From Chamaelirium japonicum (Eukaryota; Streptophyta; Magnoliopsida; Liliales; Melanthiaceae): 64,000 nt of DNA. Positions 47,701-61,100 of the stretch are shown one piece after another. The first letter of the stretch is position 1. Each line of letters opens with the position of its first letter. The translations under genes and the position numbers were made by a program. The stretch lies in the NCBI GenBank assembly GCA_947650365.1, contig CANTAL010000144.1:315001-379000 (forward strand), written 5' to 3'. Under the pieces are notes generated by a model. The model searched no databases. It had not been told where the DNA came from and saw only the letters and a program-made list of their open reading frames with translations.

Positions 47701-50700
47701 TACGATCCATTATAATTCATTCGCACAAATGTATCCATTCTAATTCATTCGTACGATCCATTCTAATTCATTCATACGATCCATTCTAATTCATTAATAC
47801 GATTCAATCTAATTCATTCATACGATCCAATCTAATTCATTCGCACGATCCATTCTAATTCATTCATATAATCCAATATAATTCATTCATACGATCCATT
47901 CTAATTCATTCGCATGAATGTATCCATTCTAATTCATTCGTACGATCCATTCTAATTCATTCATACCATCCATTCTAATTCATTCGTATGATCCATTCTA
48001 ATTCATTTGCACGATCCATTCTAATTCATTCATACGATCCAATCTAATTCATTCGTACGATCCATTCCTTCGTACGACGAATGAATTAGAATGGATCGTG
48101 CGAATGAATTAGAATGGATCGTACGAATGAATTAGAGTAGATACATTCGTATGAAGGAATTAGAATGGATCGTACGAATGAATTAGAATGGATACATTCG
48201 TGCGAATGAATTAGAATGGATCGTATGAATGAATTAGAATAGATTGTGCGAATGAATTAGAATGGATCGTGCGAATGAATTAGAATGGATCATACGAATG
48301 AATTAGAATGGATACATTTGTGCGTTCGAATTCATTCATATGATCCATTCTAATTCATTCACACGAATGTATCCATTCTAATTCATTCGTACAATCCATT
48401 CTAATTCCTTCGTATGATCCATTCTAATTCGTACGAAGGAATTAGAATGGATCGTACGAAGGAATTAGAATGTACGATCTATTCTAATTTATTCGTACGA
48501 TCCATTCTAATTCATTCGTATGATCCATTCTAATTCATTCGCACGAATGTATCCATTCTAATTCATTCGTACGATCCATTCTAATTCATTCGTACAATCG
48601 ATTCTATTTCATTCGTACGATCCATTCTAACTCATTCGTACGATCCATTCTTACTCATTCGTATGATCCATTCTAATTCATTCATACGATCCATTATAAT
48701 TCATTCGTACGATCCATTCTAATTCGTTCGTACGACCCATTCTAATTCATTAATATGATCCATTCTAATTCATTCGTATGATCCATTCCAATTCATTCGC
48801 ACGAATGTATCCATTCTAATTCATTCGTACGATCCATTCTAATTGATTCGTACAATCCATTCTATTTCATTCGTACGATCCATTCTTACTCTTTCGTATG
48901 AACCATTCTAATTCATTCATACAATCTATTCTAATTCAATCATACGAACCATTCTAATTCATTCGTACGATCCATTCTAATTCATTCGCACGATCCATTC
49001 TAATTCATTCGTACGATCCATTCTAATTCATTCGTCCGATCCATTCTAATTCCTTCGTACGATCCATTCTAATTCCTTCGTACGATCCATTCTTATTCCT
49101 TCGTACGATCCATTCTAATTCATTCATACGATCCATTCTAATTCATTCGCACAAATGTATCAATTCTAATTCATTCGTACGATCCATTCTAATTCATTCG
49201 CACGAATGTATCCATTCTAATTCCTTCGTACGATCCATTCTAATTCCTTCGTATGATCCATTCAAATTCCTTCGTACGATCCATTCTATTTCATTCGTAT
49301 GATCCATTCTAATTCATTCATACGATCTATTCTAATTCCTTCGTACGATCCATTCTAATTCATACGATCCATTCTATTTCATTCATATGATCCATTCTAA
49401 TTCATTCACACGATCCATTCTAATTTATTCATATGATCCATTCTAATTTATTCGTATGATCCATTCTAATTCATTCATACGATCCATTCTAATTTATTCG
49501 TACGATCAGTTCTAATTCATTCGCACGATCCATTCTAATTCATTCATACGATCCATTCTAATTCATTCGTATAATCCATTCTAATTCATTCGCACGAATG
49601 TATCCATTCTAATTCATTCGTACGATCCATTCTAATTCATTCGTACGATCCATTCTAATTCATTCGCACGATCCATTCTAATTCATTCATACGATCCAAT
49701 CTAATTCATTCATACGATCCATTCTAATTCATTCGCACAATCTATTGTAATTCATTCGTTCGATCCATTCTAATTCATTCGTACGATCCATTCTAATTCA
49801 TTCGTACGATCCATTCTAATTCATTCATACGATCCATTCTAATTCATTCGTACGATCCATTCTAATTCATACGCACAATCTATTCTAATTCATTCGCACG
49901 ATCCATTCTAATTCATTCGCCGTACGAATGAATTAGAATGGATCATATGAATGAATTAGAATGGATCGTGTGTCCATACTAATTCATTCGCACGATCCAT
50001 TCCAATTCATTCATACGATCCATTCTAATTCATTTGCACGAATGTATCAATCTAATTCATTCGCACGAATTTATCCACTCTAATTCATTCGTACGATCCA
50101 TTCTAATTCATTCGCACAATCTATTCTAATTCATTCGTACAATCCATTCTATTTCATTCGTACGATCCATTCTTACTCATTCGTACGATCCATTCTAATT
50201 CAGAATGGATACATTCATGCGAATGAATTAGAATGGATCATACGATTGAGTAAGAATGGATCGTACGAATGAAATAGAATGGATCGTACGAAGGAATTAG
50301 AATGGATCGTACGAAAGAATTAGAATGGATCGTACGAATGAATTAGAATGGATACATTCGTGCGAATGAATTTGAATGGATCGTGCTAATGAATTAGAAT
50401 GGATCGTACGAAGGAATTAGAATGGATCGTACGAATGAAATAGAATGGATACATTCGTACGAATGAATTAGAATGGATACATTCGTACAATCCATTCTAA
50501 TTCATTCGTACGATCCATTCCGTACGATCCATTCTAATTCATTCGCACGAATGTATCCATTCTAATTCATTCGTGCGATCCATTCTAATTCATTCGTACG
50601 ATCCATTCTAATTCATTCGTACGATCCATTCTAATTCATTCGCACAATCTATTCTAATTCATTCGTACGATCCACTCTAATTCATCCGCACGATCCATTC

Positions 50701-51648
50701 TAATTCATTTGCACGATCCATTCTAATTCATTCATACAATCCATTCTAATTCTTTTGCACGAATGTATCCATTCTAATTCATTCGTACGATCCATTCTAA
50801 TTCATTCGTACAATCCATTCTATTTCATTCGTACGAACCATTTTAATTCATTCGTACAATCCATTCTAATTCATTCGTACGATCCATTCTACGAACCATT
50901 CTAATTCATTCGTATGTTCCATTCTAATTCATTAGGACGATCCATGCTAATGAATTAGAATGGAGCGTACGAATGAATTAGAATGGATCGTACGAAAGAA
51001 TTAGAATGGATCGTACGATGGAATTAGAATGGATCGTACGAAGGAATTAGAACGGATCGTACGAAGGAATTAGAATGGATCGTATGAATGAATTAGAATG
51101 GATCGTACAAATGAATTAAAATGGATACATTCGTCGCACAATCTATTCTAATTCATTCGTACGATCCATTCTAATTCATTCGTACGATCCATTCGAATTC
51201 ATTCGTACGATCCATTCTAATTCATTCGCACGAATGTATCCATTCTAATTGATTCGTACGATCCATTCTAATTCATTCACACAATCTATTCTAATTCATT
51301 CATACGATCCATTCTAATTCATTCATACAATCCATTCTAATTCATTCGTACGATCCATTCTAATTCATTCGCATGAATGTATCCATTCTAATTCATTTGT
51401 ACGATCCATTCTAATTCATTCACACAATCTATTCTAATTCATTCATACGATCCATTCTAATTCATTCATACAATCCATTCTAATTCTTTCACACGCACGA
51501 ATACATTCGTACGATCCATTCTTACTCATTCGTACGATCCATTCTAATTCATTCGCACGATCCATTCTAATTCATTCACACGATCCATTCTAATTCTTTC
51601 GTACGATCCATTCAAATTCATTCGCACAATCTATTCTAATTCATTCAT
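44736..51648. repeat. satellite block 3c, frequent strand switches
   Basis: Approximate runs: plus 44736-45420, minus to 45904, plus to 46390, minus to 46662, plus to 46762, minus to 48072, plus to 48322, minus to 48430, plus to 48472, minus to 49920, plus to 49970, minus to 50201, plus to 50482, minus to 50949, plus to 51133, minus to 51648. The junction at 45420 is shared with 62991, the one at 50945 with 54664, and GGATACATTCGTACAATCC occurs near 46753 and 50472. No gene is seen. Confidence 0.93.
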
Positions 51649-54600
51649 ATGGATACATTCGTGCGAATGAATTAGAAAGGATCGTATGAATGAATTAGAA
51701 TGGATCGTACGAAGGAATTAGAATGGAACGTACGAATGAATTATAATAGATTGTGCGAATGAATTAGAATGGATCGTACGAAGGTATTAGAATGGATCAT
51801 ACGAATGAATTAGAATGGATATATTCGTGCAAATGAATTAGAATGGATCGTATGAATGAATTAGAATGGATCGTACGAATGAATTAGAATGGATACATTC
51901 GTGCGAATGAATTAGAATGGATACATTCATGGGAATGAAATAGAATGGATCGAACAAAGGAATTAGAATGGATCATACGAATGAAATAAAATGGGTCGTA
52001 CAAAGGAATTAGAATGGATCATACGAAGGAATTAGAATGGATCGTACGAAGGAATTAGAATGGATCGTACGAATGAATTAGAATGGATACATTCGTGCGA
52101 ATGAATTAGAATGGATCATGCGAATGAGTAAGAATGGATCGTACGAATGAAATAGAATGGATCGTACGAATAAATTAGAATGGATCGTACGAATGAATTA
52201 GAATGGATCGTACGAATGAGTAAGAATGGATCGTATGAATGAATTAGAATGGATCGTGCGAATGAATTAGAATGGATCGTACGAATAAATTAGAATGGAT
52301 CGTACGAATGAATTAGAATGGATCGTACGAATGAATTAGAATTGATCGTGCGAATGAATTAGAATGGATTATACGAATGAAATAGAATGGATCATACGAT
52401 TGAAATAGAATGGATCGTACGAAGGAATTAGAATGGATCGTATGAATGAATTAGAGTGGATACATTCGTGTGAATGAATTAGAATGGATCGTACGAATGA
52501 ATTAGAATGGAATGGATACATTCATGGGAATGAATTAGAATGGATCGTACAAAGGAATTAGAATGGATCATACGAATGAAAGATAATGGGTCGTACAAAG
52601 GAATTAGAATGGATCGTACGAAGGAATTAGAATGGATCGTACGAGTGAATTAGAATGGATACATTCGTGCAAAAGAATTAGAATGGATTGTATGATTGAA
52701 TTAGAATGGATCGTGCAAATAAATTAGAATGGATCGTGCGAATGAATTAGAATGGATCGTACGAATGAATTAGAATAGATTGTGCAAATGAATTAGAATG
52801 GATCTACGAATGAATTAGAATTGATACATTCGTGCGAATGAATTAGAATGGATCGTATGAATGAATTAGAATGGATCGTATGAGTGAATTCGAATGGATC
52901 GTGCGAATGAAATAGAATGGATTGTACGAATGAATTAGAATGGATCGTACGAATGAATTAGAATAGATACATTCGTGCGAATCCATTCTATTTCATTCGT
53001 ACGATCCATTCTTACTCATTCGTACGATCCATTCTTACTCATACATACGATCCATTCTAATTCATTCGCATACGAATGAATTAGAATTGATCATAGAAAT
53101 TAATTAGAATAGATTGTGAGAATGAATTAGAATGGATCGTACGAAATGAGCAAGAATGGATCGTACGAATGAAATAGAATGGATTGTACGAATGAATTAG
53201 AATGGATTCATTCGTGCGAATGAATTAGAATGGATCATGCGAATGAATTAGAATGGATCGTACGAATGATTTAGAATGGATCGTACGAATGAATTAGAAT
53301 GGATCGTACGAATGAATTAGAATGGATACATTCGTGCGAATGAATTAGAATGGATCGTAAGAATGAGTAAGAATGGATCGTACGAATGAAATAGAATGGA
53401 TTGTGGGAATGAATTAGAATGGATCGTACGAATGAATTAGAATGGATCGTGTGAAAGAATTAGAATGGATTGTATGAATGAATTAGAATGGATCGTATGA
53501 ATGAATTAGAATGGATCGTGCGAATGAATTAGAATGGATCGTACGAATGAATTAGAATGGATCGTATGAATGAATTAGAATGGATCATGCGAATGAATTA
53601 GAATGGATCGTACGAATGAATTAGAATGGCTCGTATGAATGAATTTGATTGGATTGTATGAATGAATTAGATTGAATCGTATAAATGAATTAGAATGGAT
53701 CGTGCAAATGAATTAGAATGGATCGTACGAAGGAATTAGAATGGATCAAACGAATGAATTAGAATGGATCGTATGACGTGTGAAAGAATTAGAATGGATT
53801 GTATGAATGAATTAGAATCGTACGAATGAATTAGAATGGATACATTCGTGCGAATGAATTAGAATGGATCGTAAGAATGAATTAGATTGGATCGTATTAA
53901 TGAATTAGAATGGATCGTGCGAATGAATTAGAATGGATCGTACGAATGAATTAGAATAGATACATTCGTGCGAATGAATTAGAATGGATCGTATGAATGA
54001 ATTAGAATGGATCGTATGAGTGAATTCGAATGGCTCGTACGAATGAATTAGAATAGATTGTGCGAATGAGTAAGAATGGATCGTACGAAGGAATTAGATT
54101 GGATCGTATGAATGAATTAGAATGGATCGTGCGAATGAATTAGAATGGATCGTACAAATGAATTAGAATGGATCGTATGAATGAATTAGAATGGATCGTA
54201 CAAAGGAATTAGAATGGATCGTACGAATGAATTAGAATGGATCGTATGAATGAATTAGAATGGATCGTGTATCCATTCTAATTTATTCGTACGATCCATT
54301 CTAATTCATTCGCACGATCCATTCTAATTCATTCATACGATCCATTCTAATTCATTCGCATGAATGTATCCATTCTAATTCATTCGTACGATCCATTCTA
54401 ATTCATAAGTATGATCCATTCTAATTCATTCATACGATCCATTCTAATTCATTTGCACGATCCATTCTAATTCATTCATACGATCCATTCTAATTCATTC
54501 GTACAATCCATTCTATTTCATTCGTACGATCCATTCTAATTCGTTCGTACGATCCATTCTAATTCATTCGTACAATCCATTCTAATTCATTCGTACGATC

Positions 54601-57600
54601 CATTCTACGATCCATTCTAATTCATTCGTACGTTCCATTCTAATTCATTAGCACGATCCATGCTAATGAATTAGAATGGATAGTACGAATAAATTAGAAT
54701 GGATCGTACGAAGGAATTATAATGGATCGTACGAAGGAATTAGAATGGATCGTACGAAGGAATTAGAATGGATCGTGCGAATGAATTAGAATGGATTGTA
54801 TGAATGAATTAGATTGGCTCGTATAAATGAAATAGAATGGATCGTACGTATCAATTAGAAAGGATACATTCATGGGAATGAATTATAATGGATCGTACGA
54901 AGGAATTAAAATGGATCGTATGAATGAGTAAGAATGGATTGTATGAATGAATTAGAATGGATCGTACGAATGAGTAAGAATGGATTGTACGAATGAATTA
55001 GAATAGATCGTGCGAATGAATTAGAATGGATCGTGCGAATGAATTAGAATGGATCTGGATACATTCATGCGAATGAATTAGAATGGATCGCACGAATGAA
55101 TTAGAATGGATCGTACGAATGAATTAGAAAGGATGGTGCTAATGAATTAGAATTGATCGTACGAATGAATTAGAATAGATTGTGCGAATGAATTAGAATG
55201 CGTACGAATGAAATAGAATGGATGGTACGAATGAATTAGAATTGATTCATTCATGCGAATGAATTAGAATAGATTGTGCGAATGAAATAGAATGGATCGT
55301 ACGAATGAATTAGAATGGATAAATTCGTGCGAATGAATTAGAATGGATTGTATGAATGAGTAAGAATGGATCGTACGAATGAATTAGAATGGATTGAATT
55401 AGAATAAATCGTACGAATGAATTAGAATGGATCGTATGAATGAATTAGAACAAAGGAATTAGAATGGATCAAACGAAGAAATTAGAATGGATCGTACGAA
55501 TGAATTAGAATGGATACATTCGTGCGAATGAATTAGAATGGATACATTCGTGCGAAAGAATTAGAATGGATCGTACGAATGAATTAGAATGGATACATTC
55601 GTGCGAAAGAATTAGAATGGATCGTATGAATGAATTAGAATGGATCGTACGAATAAATTAGAATAGATCGTACGAATGAATTAGAATGGATCGTACGAAT
55701 GAATTAGAATAGATACATTCGTGCGAATGAATTAGAATGGATCATACGAATGAGTAAGAATGATTCGTACGAATGAAATAGAATGGATTGTACGAATGAA
55801 TTAGAATGGATCGTGCGAATGAATTAGAATGTATCGTACGAATGAGTAAGGATGGATCATACGAATGAAATAGAATGGATCGTACGAATGAATTAGAATG
55901 GATCGTACGAATGAATTAGAATGGATATATTCGTGCGAATGAATTAGAATGGATCGTACGAATGAGTAAGAATGGATCGTACATTCGCGCGAATGAAATA
56001 GAATGGATTGTACGAATGAATTAGAATGGATCGTACGAATGAATTAGAATGGATACATTCGTGCAAAAGAATTAGAATGGATACATTCGTGCAAAAGAAT
56101 TAGAATGGATTGTATGAATGAATTAGAATAGATCGTACGAAGGAATTAGAATGGATCGTACGAAGGAATTAGAATGAATCATACGAATGAAATAGAATGG
56201 ATTGTACGAATGAATTAGAATGGATCATGCGAAAGAATTAGAATGGATCATACGAATGAATTAGAATAGATTGTGCGAATGAATTAGAATGGATCGTACG
56301 AATGAATTAGAATGGATCGTACGAATGAATTAGAATGGATCGTATGAATGTATTAGAATGGATCGTGCGAATAAATTAGAATAGATCGTACGAATGAATT
56401 AGCATCGTAAGAATGAATTAGATTGGATCGTATGACTGAATTAGAATGGATCGTACGAATGAATTAGAATGGATCGTATGAATGAATTAGAATGGATCGT
56501 GCGAATGCATTAGAATGGATCGTATGAATGAATTAGATTGGATCATACGAATGAATTAGAATGGATCGTACGAATGAATTAGAATGGATCGTATGAATGA
56601 ATTACAATGGATACACGATCCATTCTAATTCATTCATTCGAATGGATCGTACAAATGAATTAGAATGGTTCGTATGAATGAATTAGAATGGATCGTGCGA
56701 ATGAATTAGAAAGGATCGTACGATACGAATGAAATATAATGGGTCGTACAAAGGAATTAGAATGGATCGTACAAAGGAATTAGAATGGATCGTACGAAGG
56801 AATTAGAATGGATCGTACGAATGAATTAGAATGGATACATTCGTGCGAATGAATTAGAATGGATTGTACGAATGAGTAAGAATGGATCGTATGAATGAAT
56901 TTGAATGGATACATTCATGCGAATGAATTTAAATGGATCGTGCGAATGAATTAGAATGGATCGTACGAATGAGTAAGAATGGATCGTACGAATGAATTAG
57001 AATGGATCTTACGTCTAATTCATTCATATGATCCAATCTAATTCATTCATACGATCCATTCTAATTCATTCGTACGATTCATTCTAATTCTTTCGTACGA
57101 TCCATTCTAATTCATTCATTCGATCCATTCTAATTCATTTGCACGAATGTATCCATTCTAATTCATTTGCACGAATGAATCCATTCTAATTCATTCGCAC
57201 AATCCATTCTAATTCCTTCGTACGAACCATTCTATTTCATTCGTATGATCCATTCTAATTCATTCGTACGATCCATTCCAATTCCTTCGTACGATCCATT
57301 CTAATTCATACGATCCATTCTATTTCATTCATATGAATTAGAATGGATCGTATGAATGAAAAAGAATGGATCGTATGAATGAATTAGAATGGATCGTACG
57401 AATGAATTAGATTGGATTGTATGAATGAATTAGAATGGATCGTGCGAATGAATTAGAATGGATCGTACGAATGAATTAGAATGGATCGTACAAAGGATGG
57501 ATACATTCGTGCGAATGAATTAGAATGGATCGTACGAATGAATTAGAATGGATCGTATGAATGAATTAGATTGGATCGTATGAATGAATTAGAATGGATC

Positions 57601-58152
57601 GTGCGAATGAATTAGAATGGGATTGTACGAATGAATTAGAATGGGTATATTTGTGAAAATGAATTAGAATGGATCGTATGAATGAATTAGAATGGATCGT
57701 ACGAATGAATTAGAATGGATCGTACGAATGAATTAGAATAAATGGATCGTAGGAATGAATTAGAATAGATACATTCGTGCAAATAATGGATCATACGAAT
57801 GAGTAAGAATGGATCGTACGAATAAAATAGAATGGATTATACGAATGAATTAGAATGGATCGTACGAATGAATTAGAATAGATTGTATGAATGAATTAGA
57901 ATGGATCGTACGAATGTATTAGAATGGATTGTGCGAATGAATTAGAATGGATCGTACGAATGAATTAGATTGGATACATTCGTGCGAATGAATTAGAATG
58001 GATCGTACGAATGAGTAAGAATGGATCGTATGAATGAAATAGAATGGATTGTACGAATGAATTAGAATGAATTCATTCGAATGAATTAGAATGGATCGTA
58101 CGAATGAATTAGAATGGATACATTCGTACGAATGAATTAGAATGGATACACG
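51649..58152. repeat. satellite block 3d, mostly plus orientation
   Basis: Approximate runs: plus 51649-52979, minus to 53069, plus to 54268, minus to 54664, plus to 56616, minus to 56638 (a single inverted monomer), plus to 57013, minus to 57332, plus to 58152. Many GAAGGAATTAGAATGG variants (GAATG changed to GAAGG) cluster here. No gene is seen. Confidence 0.93.
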
Positions 58153-61100
58153 ATCCATTCTAATTCATTCATACGATCCATTTTAATTCATTCGTACGAT
58201 CCATTCTAATTCTTTCACACGATCCATTCTATTTCATTCATACGATCCATTCTAATTAATTTGCACGATCCATTCTAATTCATTCATACGATCCATTCTA
58301 ATTCATTCGTACGATCCATTCTAATTCATTCGCACGATCTATTCTAATTCATAAGTACGATCCATTCTAATTCATTCGTACGATCCATTCTAATTCCTTC
58401 GTACGATCCAATCTAATTCATTCGTACGATCCATTATAATTCATTCGCACAATCTATTCTAATTCATTAGCACGATCCCTTCTAATTCATTCGTACGATC
58501 CATTCTATTTCATTCGTACGATCCATTCTAATTCATTCGTACGATCCATTCCTATTCCTTCGTACGATCCATTCTAATTCCTTCGTACGATCCATTCTAA
58601 TTCATTTGCACGAATGTATCCATTCTAATTCATTCGTACGATCCATTCTAATTCATTCGTACAATGCACTCTATTTCATTCGTACGATCCATTCTTACTC
58701 ATTCGTACGATCCATTCTAATTCATTCGTACGAATGTATCCATTCTAATTCCTTCGTACGATCCATTCTAATTCCTTGTACAATCCATTCTATTTCATTC
58801 GTACGATCCATTCTTACTCATTCGTACGATCCATTCTAATTCATTCGTACGATCCATTCTAATTCATTCGCACGATCCATTCTAATTCATTCATACAATC
58901 CAATCTAATTCATTCATACGATCCATTCAAATTCATTCGTATGATCCATTCTAATTCCTTCGTACGATCCATTCTAATTCATTCATACGATCCATTCTAA
59001 TTCATTTGTACGATCCATTCTACTCATTCGCACGATCCATTCTAATTCATTCATACAATCCATTCTAATTTTTTCACACGATCCATTCTAATTCATTCGC
59101 AATCTATTCTATTTCATTCGTACGATCTATTCTAATTCATTCGTAAGATCCATTCTAATTCATTCGTTTGATCCATTCTAATTCATTCGTACGATCCATT
59201 CTATTTCATTCGCACGATCCATTCTAATTCATTCGCACGATCCATTCTACTTCATTCGCACGATCCATTCTAATTCATTCATACGATCCATTCTAATTCA
59301 TTCGTATGATCCATTCTAATTCATTCGTACGATCCATTCTATTTCATTCCTACGATCCATTCTTACTCATTCGTACGATCCATTCAAATTCATTCGCACG
59401 AATATATCCATTCTAATTCATTCGTACGATCCATTCTAAATCATTCATACGATCCATTCTAATTCATTCGTACGATCCAGTCTAATTCATTCACACGATC
59501 CATTCTAATTCATTCGTACGATCCATTCTATTTCATTCGCACGAATGTATCCATTCTAATTCATTCGTACGATCCATTCTAATTCATTCGTACAATCCAT
59601 TCTATTTCATTCGTACGATCCATTCTTACTCATTCGTACGATCCATTCTAATTTATTCGCACGAATGTATCCATTCTAATTCATTCGTACGATCCATTCT
59701 AATTCATTCATACGATCCATTCTAATTCATTTGCACGATTATATCCATTCTAATTCATTCGTATGATCCATTCTAATTCCTTCGTACGATTCATTCTAAT
59801 CCCTTCGTACAATCCATTCTAATTCATTCGCACGATCCATTCTAATTCATTCGCACGATCCATTCTAATTCATTCATACGATCCAATCTAATTCATTCAT
59901 ACGATCCATTCTAATTCCTTCGTACGATCCATTCTATTTCATTCGTATGATTCATTCTAATTCCTTCGTACGATCCATTCTTATTTATTCCCATGAATGT
60001 ATCCATTCTAATTCATACGTACGATCCATTAGAATGAATAAGAATGGATCATACGAAGGAATTAGAATGGATCATACGAATGAAATAGAATGGATCGTAC
60101 GAAGGAATTAGAATGGATCGTATGAATGAATTAGATTGGATCGTATAAATGAATTAGAATGGATCGTGCGAATGAATTAGAATAGATCGTGCGAATGAAT
60201 TAGAATGGATTGTACGAACGAATTAGAATGGATCGTACGAAGGAATTAGAATGGATCGTGCAAAAGAATTAGAATGGATTGTATGAATGAATTAGAATGG
60301 ATCGTGCTAATAAATTAGAATGGATCGTACGAATGAATTAGAATAGATTGTGCGAATGAATTAGAATGGATCGTACGAATGAATTAGAATGGATCGTAAT
60401 AATGGATCGTACGAATGAAATAGAATGGATCGTACGAATGAATTAGCATGGATCGTGCTAATGAATTAGAATGGAACGTACGAATGAATTAGAATAGATT
60501 GTGCGAATGAAATAGAATGGATCGTACGAATGAATTAGAATGGATCCATTCTATTTCATTCGTATGATCCATTCTAATTCCTTCGTACGATCCATTCTTA
60601 TTCATTCCCATGAATGTATCCATTCTACTTCATACGTACGATCCATTCTAATTCATTTATACGATCCAATCTAATTCATTCATACAATCCATTCTAATTC
60701 ATTCGCACAAATTTATCCATTCAAATTCATTCGTACGATCCATTATAATTCATTCGCACAATCTATTCTAATTCATTCGTACGTTCCATTCTAATTCATT
60801 CGCACAATCTATTCTAATTCATTCGTACGATCCATTCTAATTTATTCGCACGATCCATTCTAATTCATTCATACGATCCATTCTATTTCATTCATACGAT
60901 CCATTCTAATTCATTCGTACGATCCATTCTAATTCACTCGTATGATCCATTCTAATTCATTTGTATGATCCATTATATTTCATTCGCACGAATGTATCCA
61001 TTCTAATTCATTCGTACGATCCATTCTAATTCATTCGTACGATCCATTCTATTTCATTCGTACGATTCATTCTAATTCATTTGTACGATCCATTCTAATT

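Noticed and set aside
38256-58839. ORFs of 60-80 codons with SNSFVRSILIHSYDPF-like repeats in the satellite
   Set aside because: They are the 23-bp monomer read in three successive frames. The third frame always meets TAA in TTCTAATTC, so length is capped near 70-80 codons. They appear wherever the array is clean and are not genes.
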